Source: a virus. Taken from it: DNA of 28,961 nucleotides. The stretch lies in IMG/VR virus record IMGVR_UViG_3300036981_000178, positions 1 through 28,961 of that record; one strand, given 5' to 3'. Positions 8,090 through 15,395 of the stretch are shown here, in pieces (positions within the stretch are counted from its first letter, which is position 1; each line of letters opens with the position of its first letter). Both the position numbers and the translations under genes were made by a program. The notes under the pieces were generated by a model. That model saw only the letters and a program-made list of their open reading frames with translations, searched no databases and had not been told where the DNA came from.

Positions 8090-8770
8090 TCAATCCTCGG
8101 CCTCGGGGTCCCCCTGGTCGGCGTCGGGTCGGACGTCGTTCGCGATCGCGGCCAGGTCGTCCAGGATCCCGGCGTCGGGGTCGCCCTGGGGGTCGTCCTG
8201 GGGGTCGTCCTGGGGGTCGTCCTGGGGGTCGTCCTGGGGGTCGTCGCCCTGGGCCGGGGGTTTAAACAGTCGGGCCAGGACGCCCCCCCGCTTGATTCGG
8301 CGACGCAGTCGAACCTCCAGGCCCTGGAACGTTACCCAGGTTTCGAATTCACCATAAAAACGACGCCTGGTTTCGGACCAGGTCAAACCGACCAGTCGGG
8401 CCAGGGCGATTTCGCGGGTCCTCGCGTCCAGGTCCAGGATCTCGCGCAGGGCCGCCCGTAGGATTTCGCGCAAGGTCGACCCCTCGGGTTCCGTCGCCGC
8501 GGCGTCGGGGGCCAGGCGACGAAACGACGCGGCGTCGGGCGACATAGCGTCGAACGAAACGACGTTCGCCCCGCGACGTCTCGACAGGGGCGACGGGACG
8601 AATCGCAGTCCGCGGTCCAGGGGGTTAGATTGACAGGCCGAACAGGGGGTCCGCGACCAGGGCTTTTTCGCGAACGCCCCGGCCTGGACGTCTGGGGCGT
8701 GTTTGCACTTGTGACACAACGCGAAATGCTTTCCCCGGCAGACAGGACAGACCCCCAGGGCCGCGGTCAC
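8090..8770 (-). CDS. Unknown protein: three CxxC pairs, helical middle, acidic repeat tail
   Basis: A 226-residue protein with GTG start at 8770 overlapping the endolysin stop (GTGA). Cysteine pairs at C8/C11, C19/C22 and C43/C46 suggest a zinc ribbon pair. Residues about 100-160 (REILRAALREILDLDARTREIALARLVGLTWSE followed by a basic helix) look like a helix-turn-helix or sigma region 4-like module. The C-terminus is DDPQ repeats (about 176-196) and more acidic residues. A zinc plus HTH plus acidic tail protein at the border between early and head genes could be a late-gene activator or a packaging accessory. I do not recognise a family, and the HTH is only suggested. Confidence 0.7.
   Translation of the reverse strand: MTAALGVCPVCRGKHFALCHKCKHAPDVQAGAFAKKPWSRTPCSACQSNPLDRGLRFVPSPLSRRRGANVVSFDAMSPDAASFRRLAPDAAATEPEGSTLREILRAALREILDLDARTREIALARLVGLTWSETRRRFYGEFETWVTFQGLEVRLRRRIKRGGVLARLFKPPAQGDDPQDDPQDDPQDDPQDDPQGDPDAGILDDLAAIANDVRPDADQGDPEAED
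8180..8239 (-). repeat. Five 12-bp tandem repeats encoding DDPQ
   Basis: The unit gtcgtcctgggg occurs in four perfect copies (8192-8239) plus one variant copy (8180-8191). It encodes the acidic Asp-Asp-Pro-Gln run at the C-terminus of the zinc/HTH-like protein. Each unit contains a CCTGG. Confidence 0.9.
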
Positions 8771-9210
8771 GTTCCCGCCCCTACGTCCAGGGACCGGGCG
8801 GCGTCCTGGGACATACTATGCGCCGCGTCCTGGACCGTTACCAGGTCCGCGTCCGCGGCCCGTTCCTGGGCCAGGGCCTCGAAAAGGTTTCCGGCCCGGG
8901 TTCCATAGTCCAGGGTCCAGGGTTCGACGTCCCCGGTCGGCCCCCCGTTATGGCGACGGGCCATTCCGACGACCCCGCCCTGGGTCCCCGTCTGGGTATG
9001 CCAGGCGATAACGACGGCCGCCCCGATAGTCGGGTTCTCCATCTGGTCCAGGGTGTACCGTGTCCCGGCCGCCCGGTTCGACTGGGCCAGGAAAACCCGG
9101 GTAATCTGATACCGGCCGCGTTCTCCGTGTCGCCCCCGTACTCGGTCGGGATCCCGCGCCCCCCCGGTTTCCAGGGACGCGATCACGAACAGAAAAAGGA
9201 TCCAGTTCAT
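8767..9210 (-). CDS. Endolysin, lysozyme/transglycosylase-like, with N-terminal hydrophobic segment
   Basis: A 147-residue peptidoglycan-degrading enzyme candidate. Just after the hydrophobic start MNWILFLFVIA comes SLETGG with E14 as likely catalytic acid, then GRHGERGRYQITRVF, and later a segment ending ARRHNGGP, the G.YQI ... HNGGP spacing seen in lysozyme-fold phage lysins. The short N-terminal hydrophobic run could be part of the fold or a weak export/SAR-like anchor. Start 9210 was chosen for the ATGA overlap with the nuclease stop; an upstream GTG at 9249 adds 13 residues. Sitting before the head block is unusual but seen in Mu-like phages. Confidence 0.75.
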   Translation of the reverse strand: MNWILFLFVIASLETGGARDPDRVRGRHGERGRYQITRVFLAQSNRAAGTRYTLDQMENPTIGAAVVIAWHTQTGTQGGVVGMARRHNGGPTGDVEPWTLDYGTRAGNLFEALAQERAADADLVTVQDAAHSMSQDAARSLDVGAGT

Positions 9211-9788
9211 ATCCCAGGGCCTTTCCAGGACCCGTCCGACCAGGTCCACAATTCAAACACAAAAAACCGCGACCAGACGTCCCGGGCGCGGCGATACCGT
9301 TCGATCCCGTGTCGCGACCAGGCGACCCGGCCAACGTGTCCCCCTTTGATTTCGACGACGCGGGGGGTGAAACCAGGGACGATCCAGAGAAAATCGGGGC
9401 AGTACCTGGTCCCGTCGTCGAACCATAGGACCAGGGCCTGGGGCAGGATCAGGCCAGGGCGCGTCGGGTCAGGGGGCCAGTCGGCCAGGAATCGGGATTC
9501 GGTTTTATTCAGTCCGCGCCCAGGACCGCGTCCCAGGCGAATCCCGCCAGCCGGCCCCGGGGGGATCTCCAGGCCCCGGCCGGCCAGGTTCTGGGCCGTT
9601 CCTGGGCGACCCCCTACCAGGCCCAGGGGCGAACGTCTCGGGGCCGTCCCGACGTCGCCCCCTGTCGCGGGGGTCAGGGCCAGGGTCCCCCGCCCTGGGG
9701 CCGTCCTGGGGCATCCTGGGGACGCAGGGATCCGCAACTGGGCCGCGGCCTGGGCCTGGTAGGGTTCCCGCAGATCCGACAGTTTCAT
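9207..9788 (-). CDS. PD-(D/E)XK nuclease, DUF1064-like
   Basis: A 193-residue protein. After a Pro/Gly-rich N-terminal half of unknown role, residues about 96-190 show a nuclease core: NKTESRFLADW, DDGTRYCPDFLWIVPG, then VVEIKGGHVGRV and a helical SRHGIERYRRARDVW with a final FFVFELW strand. The N-K-T-E helix, PD and ExK (EIKGG) are the catalytic pattern of DUF1064-type phage endonucleases, which may act on branched or replicating DNA. It overlaps its neighbours by ATGA on both sides. The low-complexity N-terminal half may be poorly conserved. Confidence 0.75.
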   Translation of the reverse strand: MKLSDLREPYQAQAAAQLRIPASPGCPRTAPGRGTLALTPATGGDVGTAPRRSPLGLVGGRPGTAQNLAGRGLEIPPGPAGGIRLGRGPGRGLNKTESRFLADWPPDPTRPGLILPQALVLWFDDGTRYCPDFLWIVPGFTPRVVEIKGGHVGRVAWSRHGIERYRRARDVWSRFFVFELWTWSDGSWKGPGI

Positions 9789-10048
9789 CGCAGACCCCGA
9801 TCGCCGGGCATGATACGCGCCCCCAGGATCCCCAGGACGGACAGACAGGACCGAACGTCGGCGTCGGCCAGGGACGCGGCGATCGTCGCGGACCGGATTC
9901 GGGTTTCGGCCCGGGTTCGCCGGCGTTTCGCCATTCGCAGATCGAACCGCGCCGACCGGATCGCGGTCGATCGGGCCAGGTCGCGTTTCAAAACGGCCGC
10001 CTGGCCCGGGGAAAGGTTTTCAACGCGGCCCGTAATTGTTCGAACCAT
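9785..10048 (-). CDS. Small basic protein of unknown function
   Basis: An 87-residue Arg-rich protein with helix-forming composition (VLKRDLARSTAIRSARFDLRMAKRRRTRAETR). It starts at ATG 10048 inside the coiled-coil gene (61-bp overlap in another frame) and its stop overlaps the nuclease ATG. A shorter form from the Met at 9934 is possible. Basic charge suggests nucleic-acid contact, but nothing else supports a function. Confidence 0.5.
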   Translation of the reverse strand: MVRTITGRVENLSPGQAAVLKRDLARSTAIRSARFDLRMAKRRRTRAETRIRSATIAASLADADVRSCLSVLGILGARIMPGDRGLR

Positions 10049-10323
10049 TGTTCGACGTCGGTCCGGTAATTCTGCCAGTCTCGGACCTGGTCTAGTAACC
10101 TGGCGACCTGGCCCAGTAACAGGGCGACCTGGCCCCGGGCCTGGGCGACCTGGCCCCGGGCCTCGGCGACCTGGCCCCGGGCCTCGGCGACCTGGGTTTT
10201 CAGGGCCTGGATCTGGGCCGCGGCCTGGTCGTAATCTTCCGCGCCGACGACCGCGATCTCGAAACCGGCGTCCCCGTCCTCGGCCTGGCGCGTCTCCGTG
10301 TCGTTACGGATCCATCGTTTCAT
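9988..10323 (-). CDS. Small coiled-coil protein with heptad repeats
   Basis: A 111-residue protein whose middle (about residues 35-85) consists of seven-residue units of the type VAEARGQ, VAQARGQ, VALLLGQ and VARLLDQ. Regular hydrophobic residues at heptad positions predict a coiled coil, giving an oligomer. The repeat is visible in the DNA as a 21-bp period around 10120-10196. The ATG at 10323 overlaps the previous stop and has AAAGGGG upstream. Function unknown; it could be a lysis or replication accessory. Confidence 0.7.
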   Translation of the reverse strand: MKRWIRNDTETRQAEDGDAGFEIAVVGAEDYDQAAAQIQALKTQVAEARGQVAEARGQVAQARGQVALLLGQVARLLDQVRDWQNYRTDVEQWFEQLRAALKTFPRARRPF

Positions 10324-10568
10324 AGTGTCGCCCCTTTCGTTTTTTCCGTTTTCATTTCGTCCCGCCCGTTCGATTCATCGCCGGCGACAACCTGGGCCAG
10401 GGGGCCGGGGTCGACGTCGTCCCGTTCCTCGGCCGCGGACCGGTCCCCGTCGGCCGCCAGGTCTGCCGCGTCGATCGCGGCCGCCAGGTCTGCCGCGTCG
10501 ATCGCGGGGAAACAAGCGGGGCAGTCGACGGCCCCGCAAAGCCTATCTCGGCATCGTTCGCGCTTCAT
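10320..10568 (-). CDS. Small zinc-finger-like protein with Ala/Asp repeats
   Basis: An 82-residue protein. The N-terminus MKRERCRDRLCGAVDCPACFP has C6, C11, C16 and C19, a compact four-cysteine metal site of a kind seen in small phage early proteins. AIDAADLAA then appears twice in tandem with a partial third copy, followed by an acidic tail. ATG 10568 was chosen because AAAGGGGGGG lies just upstream and it forms an ATGA overlap; longer readings would overlap the zinc-ribbon gene needlessly. Function unknown. Confidence 0.65.
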   Translation of the reverse strand: MKRERCRDRLCGAVDCPACFPAIDAADLAAAIDAADLAADGDRSAAEERDDVDPGPLAQVVAGDESNGRDEMKTEKTKGATL

Positions 10569-10837
10569 AATCCCCCCCCTTTCTTTTTCAACCGGCCGCA
10601 TTTCGGGCAGGGCGCGATCGCCAGGCCCTGGTCCGTACAGATCCGACAACTATCCGCGCCGATCCGCGGCCCCCCGCGATAGGTCAGTCCCGCCCCGGCG
10701 ATTAACCAGCGCGAATATATTTCGGGCAGGGTTTCGGCCGTCAGGCCGGCCTCGAGTCTCGCGACCCGTCGAACCCTCTGGAAAACGCGCAGGGGCATAA
10801 CGGCCGACGCGGTCGCCTGGTTTCGAGTTTTAGACAT
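10565..10837 (-). CDS. Small zinc-ribbon protein
   Basis: A 90-residue protein with a basic helical N-terminal half and a C-terminal CRIC (C64, C67) plus CPKC (C77, C80) ribbon ending in Lys/Gly. ATG 10837 has AAAGGGGTCAACG upstream and overlaps the end of the previous gene. It could be a DNA- or RNA-binding early protein; I see no family-specific mark. Confidence 0.65.
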   Translation of the reverse strand: MSKTRNQATASAVMPLRVFQRVRRVARLEAGLTAETLPEIYSRWLIAGAGLTYRGGPRIGADSCRICTDQGLAIAPCPKCGRLKKKGGGL

Positions 10838-11255
10838 CGTTGACCCCTTTCCCGTCGGCCGATACGATCAGGCCCAGAACGTCCCAGGCCGACAGACCCA
10901 GACGGCCGGGGGCCTGGACCAGTTCAAGCGCAGACGAAAGTCTTATAGCCTGGGCCGCCCGGGATCGCGCCAGGGTCAGACGTTCCCGGCCGACCAGGTC
11001 CCCGTCCTGGTAAGCCTTACGGACGTCGGCGTCCAGGCGATTGTATTCTTCCCTGGCCCGTAGCGTTTCCCGATTCAGTTCCCCCCCCCTGGGTGCTACG
11101 CCCCGGGCCTGGTCGTCCCGATCGACCGCGGCGACCAGTCGATCCAGGGCCAGGACGAACGACCCGTCCCCGGCCTTATCTGCTAGGGCCAGGAATAGGG
11201 CCGTCGTCGCGGCGACCTTTTCCCCCCCAGTTTCGTTCCTGTTTTCCTGGTTCAT
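10830..11255 (-). CDS. Unknown helical early protein
   Basis: A 141-residue, mostly helical charged protein starting MNQENRNETGGEKVAATTAL. ATG 11255 was chosen for its AAAGGGGGCGGGAA ribosome site and ATGA overlap with the replication gene; a longer frame to 11438 is a shadow of that gene. No Cys pairs, membrane segments or known motif were seen. Its place directly after the replication initiator hints at a replication accessory such as a loader or SSB-like partner, but this is only positional. Confidence 0.6.
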   Translation of the reverse strand: MNQENRNETGGEKVAATTALFLALADKAGDGSFVLALDRLVAAVDRDDQARGVAPRGGELNRETLRAREEYNRLDADVRKAYQDGDLVGRERLTLARSRAAQAIRLSSALELVQAPGRLGLSAWDVLGLIVSADGKGVNDV

Positions 11256-12076
11256 TTCCCGCCCCCTTTCCCGTCGGCTAGGATCGTTTTTACTCGGGAC
11301 GTAAACGCGGCCCCTGGGTTCCGCGGGATTTCGCCCGACTTCATTTCGGCCCAGAACGTTTCGACTGTCGCGTTCCATCGGACGTCCGCGATCTCGATTC
11401 CCAGGCGTTTTCGGGCCTCGGTTAGAATTTTGACCCAACCAGTCCAGGACCGTTTTTCCCGGTCCCCCGTTACGGTGATCGCCCCCTGGATCGGGTCCAG
11501 GGGTTTCAGATCCCCGTAGTCCAGGACCTGGGGGGGATTGAATCCCGAATAATCGCCGACCAGGTGTCGGGGTCCCTTTCGGGTAGGGGAAACATATTCC
11601 CCGGCGGGGACGGCCCGGGGGCGACCGTCTCCGTCTCCGTCTCCGTCTCCGACCTCCGGTATACGAATAACGCCTCCGTCTCCGTCTCCGTCTCCGTCTC
11701 CGTGCGCGGACGACGGTCGTCTGTCAGTCGTCGGACCGTCAGTCGTCGGACAGGGGTCAGACGGCAGGGGGTATTTAGACACGTTCGCCCGGGTCCGTTG
11801 TCGGAATTCCAGGACTTCCAGGACCGATCGCCCGTTTTGTTCGTGTCTAAAAACCAGACCGGCGGCCTGGCATTCCGCGACCCATTTATCGACGTCGGCC
11901 AATTTAACGCGACGCAGGGGCCATAGACGCGACGCGACGACGATCGACCGACCGTCGAACCGGCCGAAATCGTCGGCGACCAGTAGCAGTCGGACGAACA
12001 GGGTTTCGGCCCCCAGGGACAGGGCGTCGACTCTCGCGGAATCCAGATACCCCTCGCGCAGGATTCGGTTCGGCAT
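11252..12076 (-). CDS. Replication initiation-like protein (winged-helix N-terminus)
   Basis: A 274-residue protein. The N-terminal 100 residues (MPNRILREGYLDSARVDALS, LFVRLLLVADDFGRFDGR, LKLADVDKWVAECQAAGLVFRHEQ-like, YPLPSDP) follow the pattern of phage replisome-organiser or DnaD/O-like winged-helix domains, in which a first helix is followed by LW..aDd.GR.dg. and a later GL..RY. strand. A low-complexity linker of GD repeats follows, then a C-terminal helical domain (WTGWVKILTEARKRLG, FWAEMKSGEIPRNPGAAFTSRVK) of the kind that contacts helicase. It lies after the RecT/nuclease pair, as in many phages. Confidence 0.65.
   Translation of the reverse strand: MPNRILREGYLDSARVDALSLGAETLFVRLLLVADDFGRFDGRSIVVASRLWPLRRVKLADVDKWVAECQAAGLVFRHEQNGRSVLEVLEFRQRTRANVSKYPLPSDPCPTTDGPTTDRRPSSAHGDGDGDGDGGVIRIPEVGDGDGDGDGRPRAVPAGEYVSPTRKGPRHLVGDYSGFNPPQVLDYGDLKPLDPIQGAITVTGDREKRSWTGWVKILTEARKRLGIEIADVRWNATVETFWAEMKSGEIPRNPGAAFTSRVKTILADGKGGGK
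11626..11702 (-). repeat. Hexameric CCGTCT simple repeats encoding Gly-Asp linker
   Basis: Two runs of ccgtct units (about 11629-11650 and 11673-11700) separated by a short unique stretch encode GDGDGD blocks in the replication protein linker. The pattern favours slippage and length variation. Confidence 0.8.
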
Positions 12077-12078
12077 GG

Positions 12079-13233
12079 TCAGACCTCGACCAGGGACGCG
12101 GCCGCGGATTTCGTTTCGATCGCGTCGCCCAGGATTTCGGCGACCAGGGCGTCCCCGGCCTTTCGCGTAATCGACCGGACGTCCGAAACCGCGATCCCCA
12201 GGTCGGGCAGGGACAACGAACAGGCGTCCAGGATCTTACGCTCGGGGATCCCGGCCAGGACCAGACGTTCGACCGCGGCCCGGGGATCCGCGACCGTCCG
12301 AATCGTCCGACCAGGTTTCAGTCCCCATCCAGGGACCGACGACGGGTCCAGTTCCAGCCGGGTTCGCGCCTCGGCCTTTGCCTGTTTCGCCAGCTTATCG
12401 ACCAGGGCCGCGGTCGACAACAGGTAGGACAGGCGATCCCCTGGTAGGGTCGCGACCCCCGACGCAACGATCGCGGGGACCTGGGCGGCCAGGACCCCCG
12501 GCAGGGCCTCGGACTCGGGACAACGATCGGCCCGGCCGAACGCCTTGCAGTATTTACACGCGGACGGACTCGGGGACCGCGGGGCGTCAGGGGCCAGGGC
12601 GCGTTCCGCGATCGCGAAAACTTCATCCCGCGCCTCGGCCAGGGCCAGGGGCAGAAACAGGGCCGACGTCGACTGGATCGGCGTTATGATATGAGCGACG
12701 ACGGGGACGAAACGATCATCCCCGAAAAAGTCGGCCGGGATCATGGAAACATAAACCCGAATCTGGGCGTTTTCGTCGGCCGGGTCGACGTCCCCGAAAC
12801 CCGATTTCCAGTCGACCAGGTGCGCCCGACGGGTCCCGTCGGAATACTCTACCAGGACCAACAGGTCCGCGGTCCCGGTCCAGGGCGACCGTTCCAGGGC
12901 GATCTCCGTATAGACCCGGCAGACTTTCGTCCCCTGGTCGAAAGAACCGTCCTCGCGGGTCCCGACCTTTATCAGGAATTTCGACCAGAGTTTATCGGCC
13001 GTTTCGCAGACTTTCGCGTCCGTCGACAGGGCCGACCAGTCTACCGGATCGAACAGGCAACCGACGCCCCCGGTAGAATCCTGGTTCCAGACCTGGGCTA
13101 GGACACGGTGAACGGCCAGGCCGAATTCGGCGTCGGGCGACGTCGTATCGGCCAGGCCCAGACAGGCCGCGGCCGACCCGGGACAACGGGACAGACGCAG
13201 GGCCGCGGACGCCCGAATAGGGTTTTGGTTCAT
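12079..13233 (-). CDS. RecB/Cas4-like exonuclease, DUF2800-type, partner of RecT
   Basis: A 384-residue PD-(D/E)XK nuclease. The order of motifs is RASAALRLSRCPGSAAAC near the N-terminus, H in AVHRVL, D in WTGTADLLVLVEY, then HLVDWKSGFGDVDP (DWK: catalytic D and K), AQIRVYV (QxxxY) and a C-terminal SACKYCKAFGRADRCP cluster. The N-terminal Cys and the last three Cys resemble an iron-sulphur-binding set in Cas4/AddB relatives. DUF2800 nucleases typically neighbour RecT or Erf annealases and produce 3' single strands. The ATGA overlap with recT indicates coupled expression. All catalytic residues appear present. Confidence 0.85.
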   Translation of the reverse strand: MNQNPIRASAALRLSRCPGSAAACLGLADTTSPDAEFGLAVHRVLAQVWNQDSTGGVGCLFDPVDWSALSTDAKVCETADKLWSKFLIKVGTREDGSFDQGTKVCRVYTEIALERSPWTGTADLLVLVEYSDGTRRAHLVDWKSGFGDVDPADENAQIRVYVSMIPADFFGDDRFVPVVAHIITPIQSTSALFLPLALAEARDEVFAIAERALAPDAPRSPSPSACKYCKAFGRADRCPESEALPGVLAAQVPAIVASGVATLPGDRLSYLLSTAALVDKLAKQAKAEARTRLELDPSSVPGWGLKPGRTIRTVADPRAAVERLVLAGIPERKILDACSLSLPDLGIAVSDVRSITRKAGDALVAEILGDAIETKSAAASLVEV

Positions 13234-14327
13234 TTCGCCCCCGCGGTTTCGTCGGACGACTGCAGATCGGCCAGGATTTTACGCAACAGAGATTCGGGGG
13301 CCTCTTTCCATTCCCCGACCGCGACCCCGTTCTGTTTCAGGACGCGACGGAAAAGGATATTCCGCGTCCGCGTAATCGCTTCGATAGTGTCGACCAGTCC
13401 CTGGGCGTCCAGGGCCGGGTCGGGGGTATAGACCAGGTCGTCAGGGCCTGGGCCGTCGGTCTGGGCCGGGACCCCCGGCCGGACTTCGGACCCGGGGAAT
13501 TCGTCCGCGGCCGGCAGGATCGGATCGGGTTCGATCGTCGTCCGCAGTTTCCGCGGGGCCGGGGGCGTCCGACGGATCGACCCGGCGTCCAGGGACTCCA
13601 GACGGTCGTCCTCTACGTCCAGGACGTCGCGGAATTCTGGCGACAGGGGCAACCATTTCGACAGGCGACGAAATACGGTTTTCTTTGCCATTTCGGACCA
13701 GTCAGTTACCCAGGGACCAGACCCCCCGGCGCGGGACCGGGACCGGACGGCCTCTACTTCGGTCCGCGACATAACTTCGGCCTTTTCCGTTCCATCTTTG
13801 AAACGACAGATCGAATAGACCGCGAAAACGGGGCCGCGGTCCTGGCGAAAGTCGATCGAATGCGTTTTGATTTCGCCGCGGTCGTAAACGAAAACGTCGC
13901 GGTCGCAGACGACGTCAGCATGGATCAGGGAAACGGTCCCCGACCGCATAGCCAATTCGACCAAACCCTTATAGTCGACGATCAATTGGCATTCGACGAC
14001 GCCCCGTTTCCGGTTTTCAAACGGGATCAGGTGCGCCCGTCGCCCGTCGGGTTCGATCCCCAACTGGGACAGGGACATCAACGCCCCGAACAGGGACGCC
14101 TGGTCGCATTCGGCCAGACGCGGGGTCCTGGTTAAGGCCGTCAGAGCGACCCGCAGGAAACGGTCGGGGGGCAAGTGTTTCGGTAGGGCCTTTGCGATCT
14201 GGTCGCGGAATCGGTCGGATTCGATCAGTCCGCGGACCCGGTCGTATTTCGTAACTGGGGCCGGGGCCTGGGGCGTCGGTTTCGTCAGGGCCGCGGATCC
14301 CGCGGCCTGGTCGTTCGTTTCGTTCAT
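13230..14327 (-). CDS. recT: RecT-family single-strand annealing protein
   Basis: A 365-residue recombinase that would anneal complementary single strands during replication and concatemer formation. Residues about 33-240 show the RecT core: FRDQIAKALPKHLPPDRFLRVAL, SLFGALMSLSQLGIEPDG, HLIPF, CQLIVDYKGLVELAMRSG, SLIHADVVCDRD and WSEMAKKTVFRRLSKWLPLS. The C-terminal acidic/Pro-rich region ends after a further helical segment. The ATG at 14327 has AGAGGAACAAG upstream. Followed by its nuclease with ATGA overlap, a typical Red-like pair. Confidence 0.95.
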   Translation of the reverse strand: MNETNDQAAGSAALTKPTPQAPAPVTKYDRVRGLIESDRFRDQIAKALPKHLPPDRFLRVALTALTRTPRLAECDQASLFGALMSLSQLGIEPDGRRAHLIPFENRKRGVVECQLIVDYKGLVELAMRSGTVSLIHADVVCDRDVFVYDRGEIKTHSIDFRQDRGPVFAVYSICRFKDGTEKAEVMSRTEVEAVRSRSRAGGSGPWVTDWSEMAKKTVFRRLSKWLPLSPEFRDVLDVEDDRLESLDAGSIRRTPPAPRKLRTTIEPDPILPAADEFPGSEVRPGVPAQTDGPGPDDLVYTPDPALDAQGLVDTIEAITRTRNILFRRVLKQNGVAVGEWKEAPESLLRKILADLQSSDETAGAK

Positions 14328-14354
14328 TTTTCTTGTTCCTCTTTTGTTCCCGGG

Positions 14355-14738
14355 TTACTGGCCCGGCGTTTCGTCCCCGCGACTGTCGCGGGAAATCGTA
14401 GAATAAACAACCAAGTCGGCCGCGATCAGGATTTCCGCGGGGACCTGGGACGGGGTCGCGACCTCGGAAATTCGGACCGCGCCGGATCGAACCAGGACCG
14501 GGGTCCCCCGACGTTCGTCCAGGCATTCGGAAACGCGGCCACAGACCGAACAGACGCGAACCCCCAGGGCCTGGGCGATTTCCTCACGCGTTGCGCCGTG
14601 CGCCCCTTGATTCGTGACATAGGCGACGATCCGGTCGACGGTTTTTTCAGTAAACGGGGCGACGGCCGCGGCCGCGGCCCTGGACGTCGGGGACGACCTT
14701 TGGAAAGGGGGAAAATATAGTTCCGCTTGCATACTCAT
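14355..14738 (-). CDS. Winged-helix DNA-binding protein
   Basis: A 127-residue protein. Residues about 18-90 read TSRAAAAAVAPFTEKTVDRIVAYV, GATREEIAQALGV, VCSVCGRVSECLDERRGTPVLVRSGAVRIS. The pattern T-x-EEIAxxLG followed by SxxxRxxEL and a beta wing is that of small phage winged-helix proteins. Cysteines in the recognition region (VCSVCGR) are a local oddity. It overlaps the RHH gene (ATGA), so two small DNA binders are co-expressed directly before recT. Likely a regulator or replication accessory. Confidence 0.7.
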   Translation of the reverse strand: MSMQAELYFPPFQRSSPTSRAAAAAVAPFTEKTVDRIVAYVTNQGAHGATREEIAQALGVRVCSVCGRVSECLDERRGTPVLVRSGAVRISEVATPSQVPAEILIAADLVVYSTISRDSRGDETPGQ

Positions 14739-14977
14739 TTCGACCGGCCCCGGTAAGCCTGGAACAGAACGTCGCGCAGGACGGCCGACCGTGTAATTTT
14801 CTGGCGCGTCGCCCGGCGATCGACCCAGGTCAGGATCGCCCGGGGAATTTTGATATTGATATGCGCCAGGGTCTGGACAGATCCCCCGGCCCCTCTCGGT
14901 TTCGCGTCGTTTTTCATATTTCCAGATTGTAATACTCGGTTAGCGGTTTGCATAGTGCCTTGTTCGGTCTTTTTCAT
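14735..14977 (-). CDS. Ribbon-helix-helix (Arc/CopG-type) DNA-binding protein
   Basis: An 80-residue protein with a flexible N-terminus and an RHH domain at about residues 39-76: HINIKIPRAILTWVDRRATRQ (beta strand and first helix), then KITRSAVLRDVLFQAYR (second helix). Such proteins dimerise and bind palindromic operators with the beta strand. Start 14977 was preferred for the AAAGGCGAAAAGAGAA leader; an in-frame ATG at 15028 adds 17 residues, and later Mets at 14953 and 14917 also exist. A palindrome at 15029-15046 lies just upstream, and a related palindrome overlaps the main promoter: a possible autoregulator. Confidence 0.8.
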   Translation of the reverse strand: MKKTEQGTMQTANRVLQSGNMKNDAKPRGAGGSVQTLAHINIKIPRAILTWVDRRATRQKITRSAVLRDVLFQAYRGRSK

Positions 14978-15028
14978 TTCTCTTTTCGCCTTTCGTTTTA
15001 CTGGGACTCGATTCGTTTCGTAGTACAT

Positions 15029-15046
15029 CGCGGAATTATTCCCGCG
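15029..15046. promoter_or_regulatory. Near-perfect palindrome upstream of the RHH gene (possible operator or RNA hairpin)
   Basis: GCGGAAT-T-ATTCCCGC, with half-sites GGAAT/ATTCC and one extra base in one arm. It covers the stop of the upstream gene and lies before the longer start of the RHH gene. It could be an operator or an RNA hairpin that occludes the AAAAAGGGG further upstream. Confidence 0.45.
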
Positions 15047-15395
15047 CCCCTTTTTCGGTTTTGTCTAACGCCCCCCCGACGGCAGGGACCGACGCCCAGA
15101 ATCCGTCATTCGTTACGCCGCCCCCGATCGACCGCAGGGCCGGCAGGGTCGCCTCGCGTTCGTCCCTTTGCGTCTGTCGCATAGCATCGAACGCGGCCCC
15201 AGAGTACACGCGACAACGGGACAGATACCCGGCGACCTTGCATCGTGGATAGGCGACGCGGAATCCCTGGACCTTTCGGCCCCAGGGATATTCCGTCGTC
15301 ATGTACTGAATCGTGATTTCGGCCGGGTAGACGACCCAGGTCCAACCGGGCGCGGTTCGACGTAGCAGTTCCAGAATCCCCTGTTTCGTATTCAC
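15036..15395 (-). CDS. Unknown early protein
   Basis: A 119-residue protein starting with GTG at 15395, whose TAGTG junction overlaps the upstream stop. It is aromatic-rich near the N-terminus (GWTWVVYPAEITIQYMTTEYPWGRKVQGFRVAYPR), suggesting a beta-rich small domain, with a helical middle and charged end. No known motif was recognised. Codon choice matches neighbouring genes. Confidence 0.6.
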   Translation of the reverse strand: MNTKQGILELLRRTAPGWTWVVYPAEITIQYMTTEYPWGRKVQGFRVAYPRCKVAGYLSRCRVYSGAAFDAMRQTQRDEREATLPALRSIGGGVTNDGFWASVPAVGGALDKTEKGARE

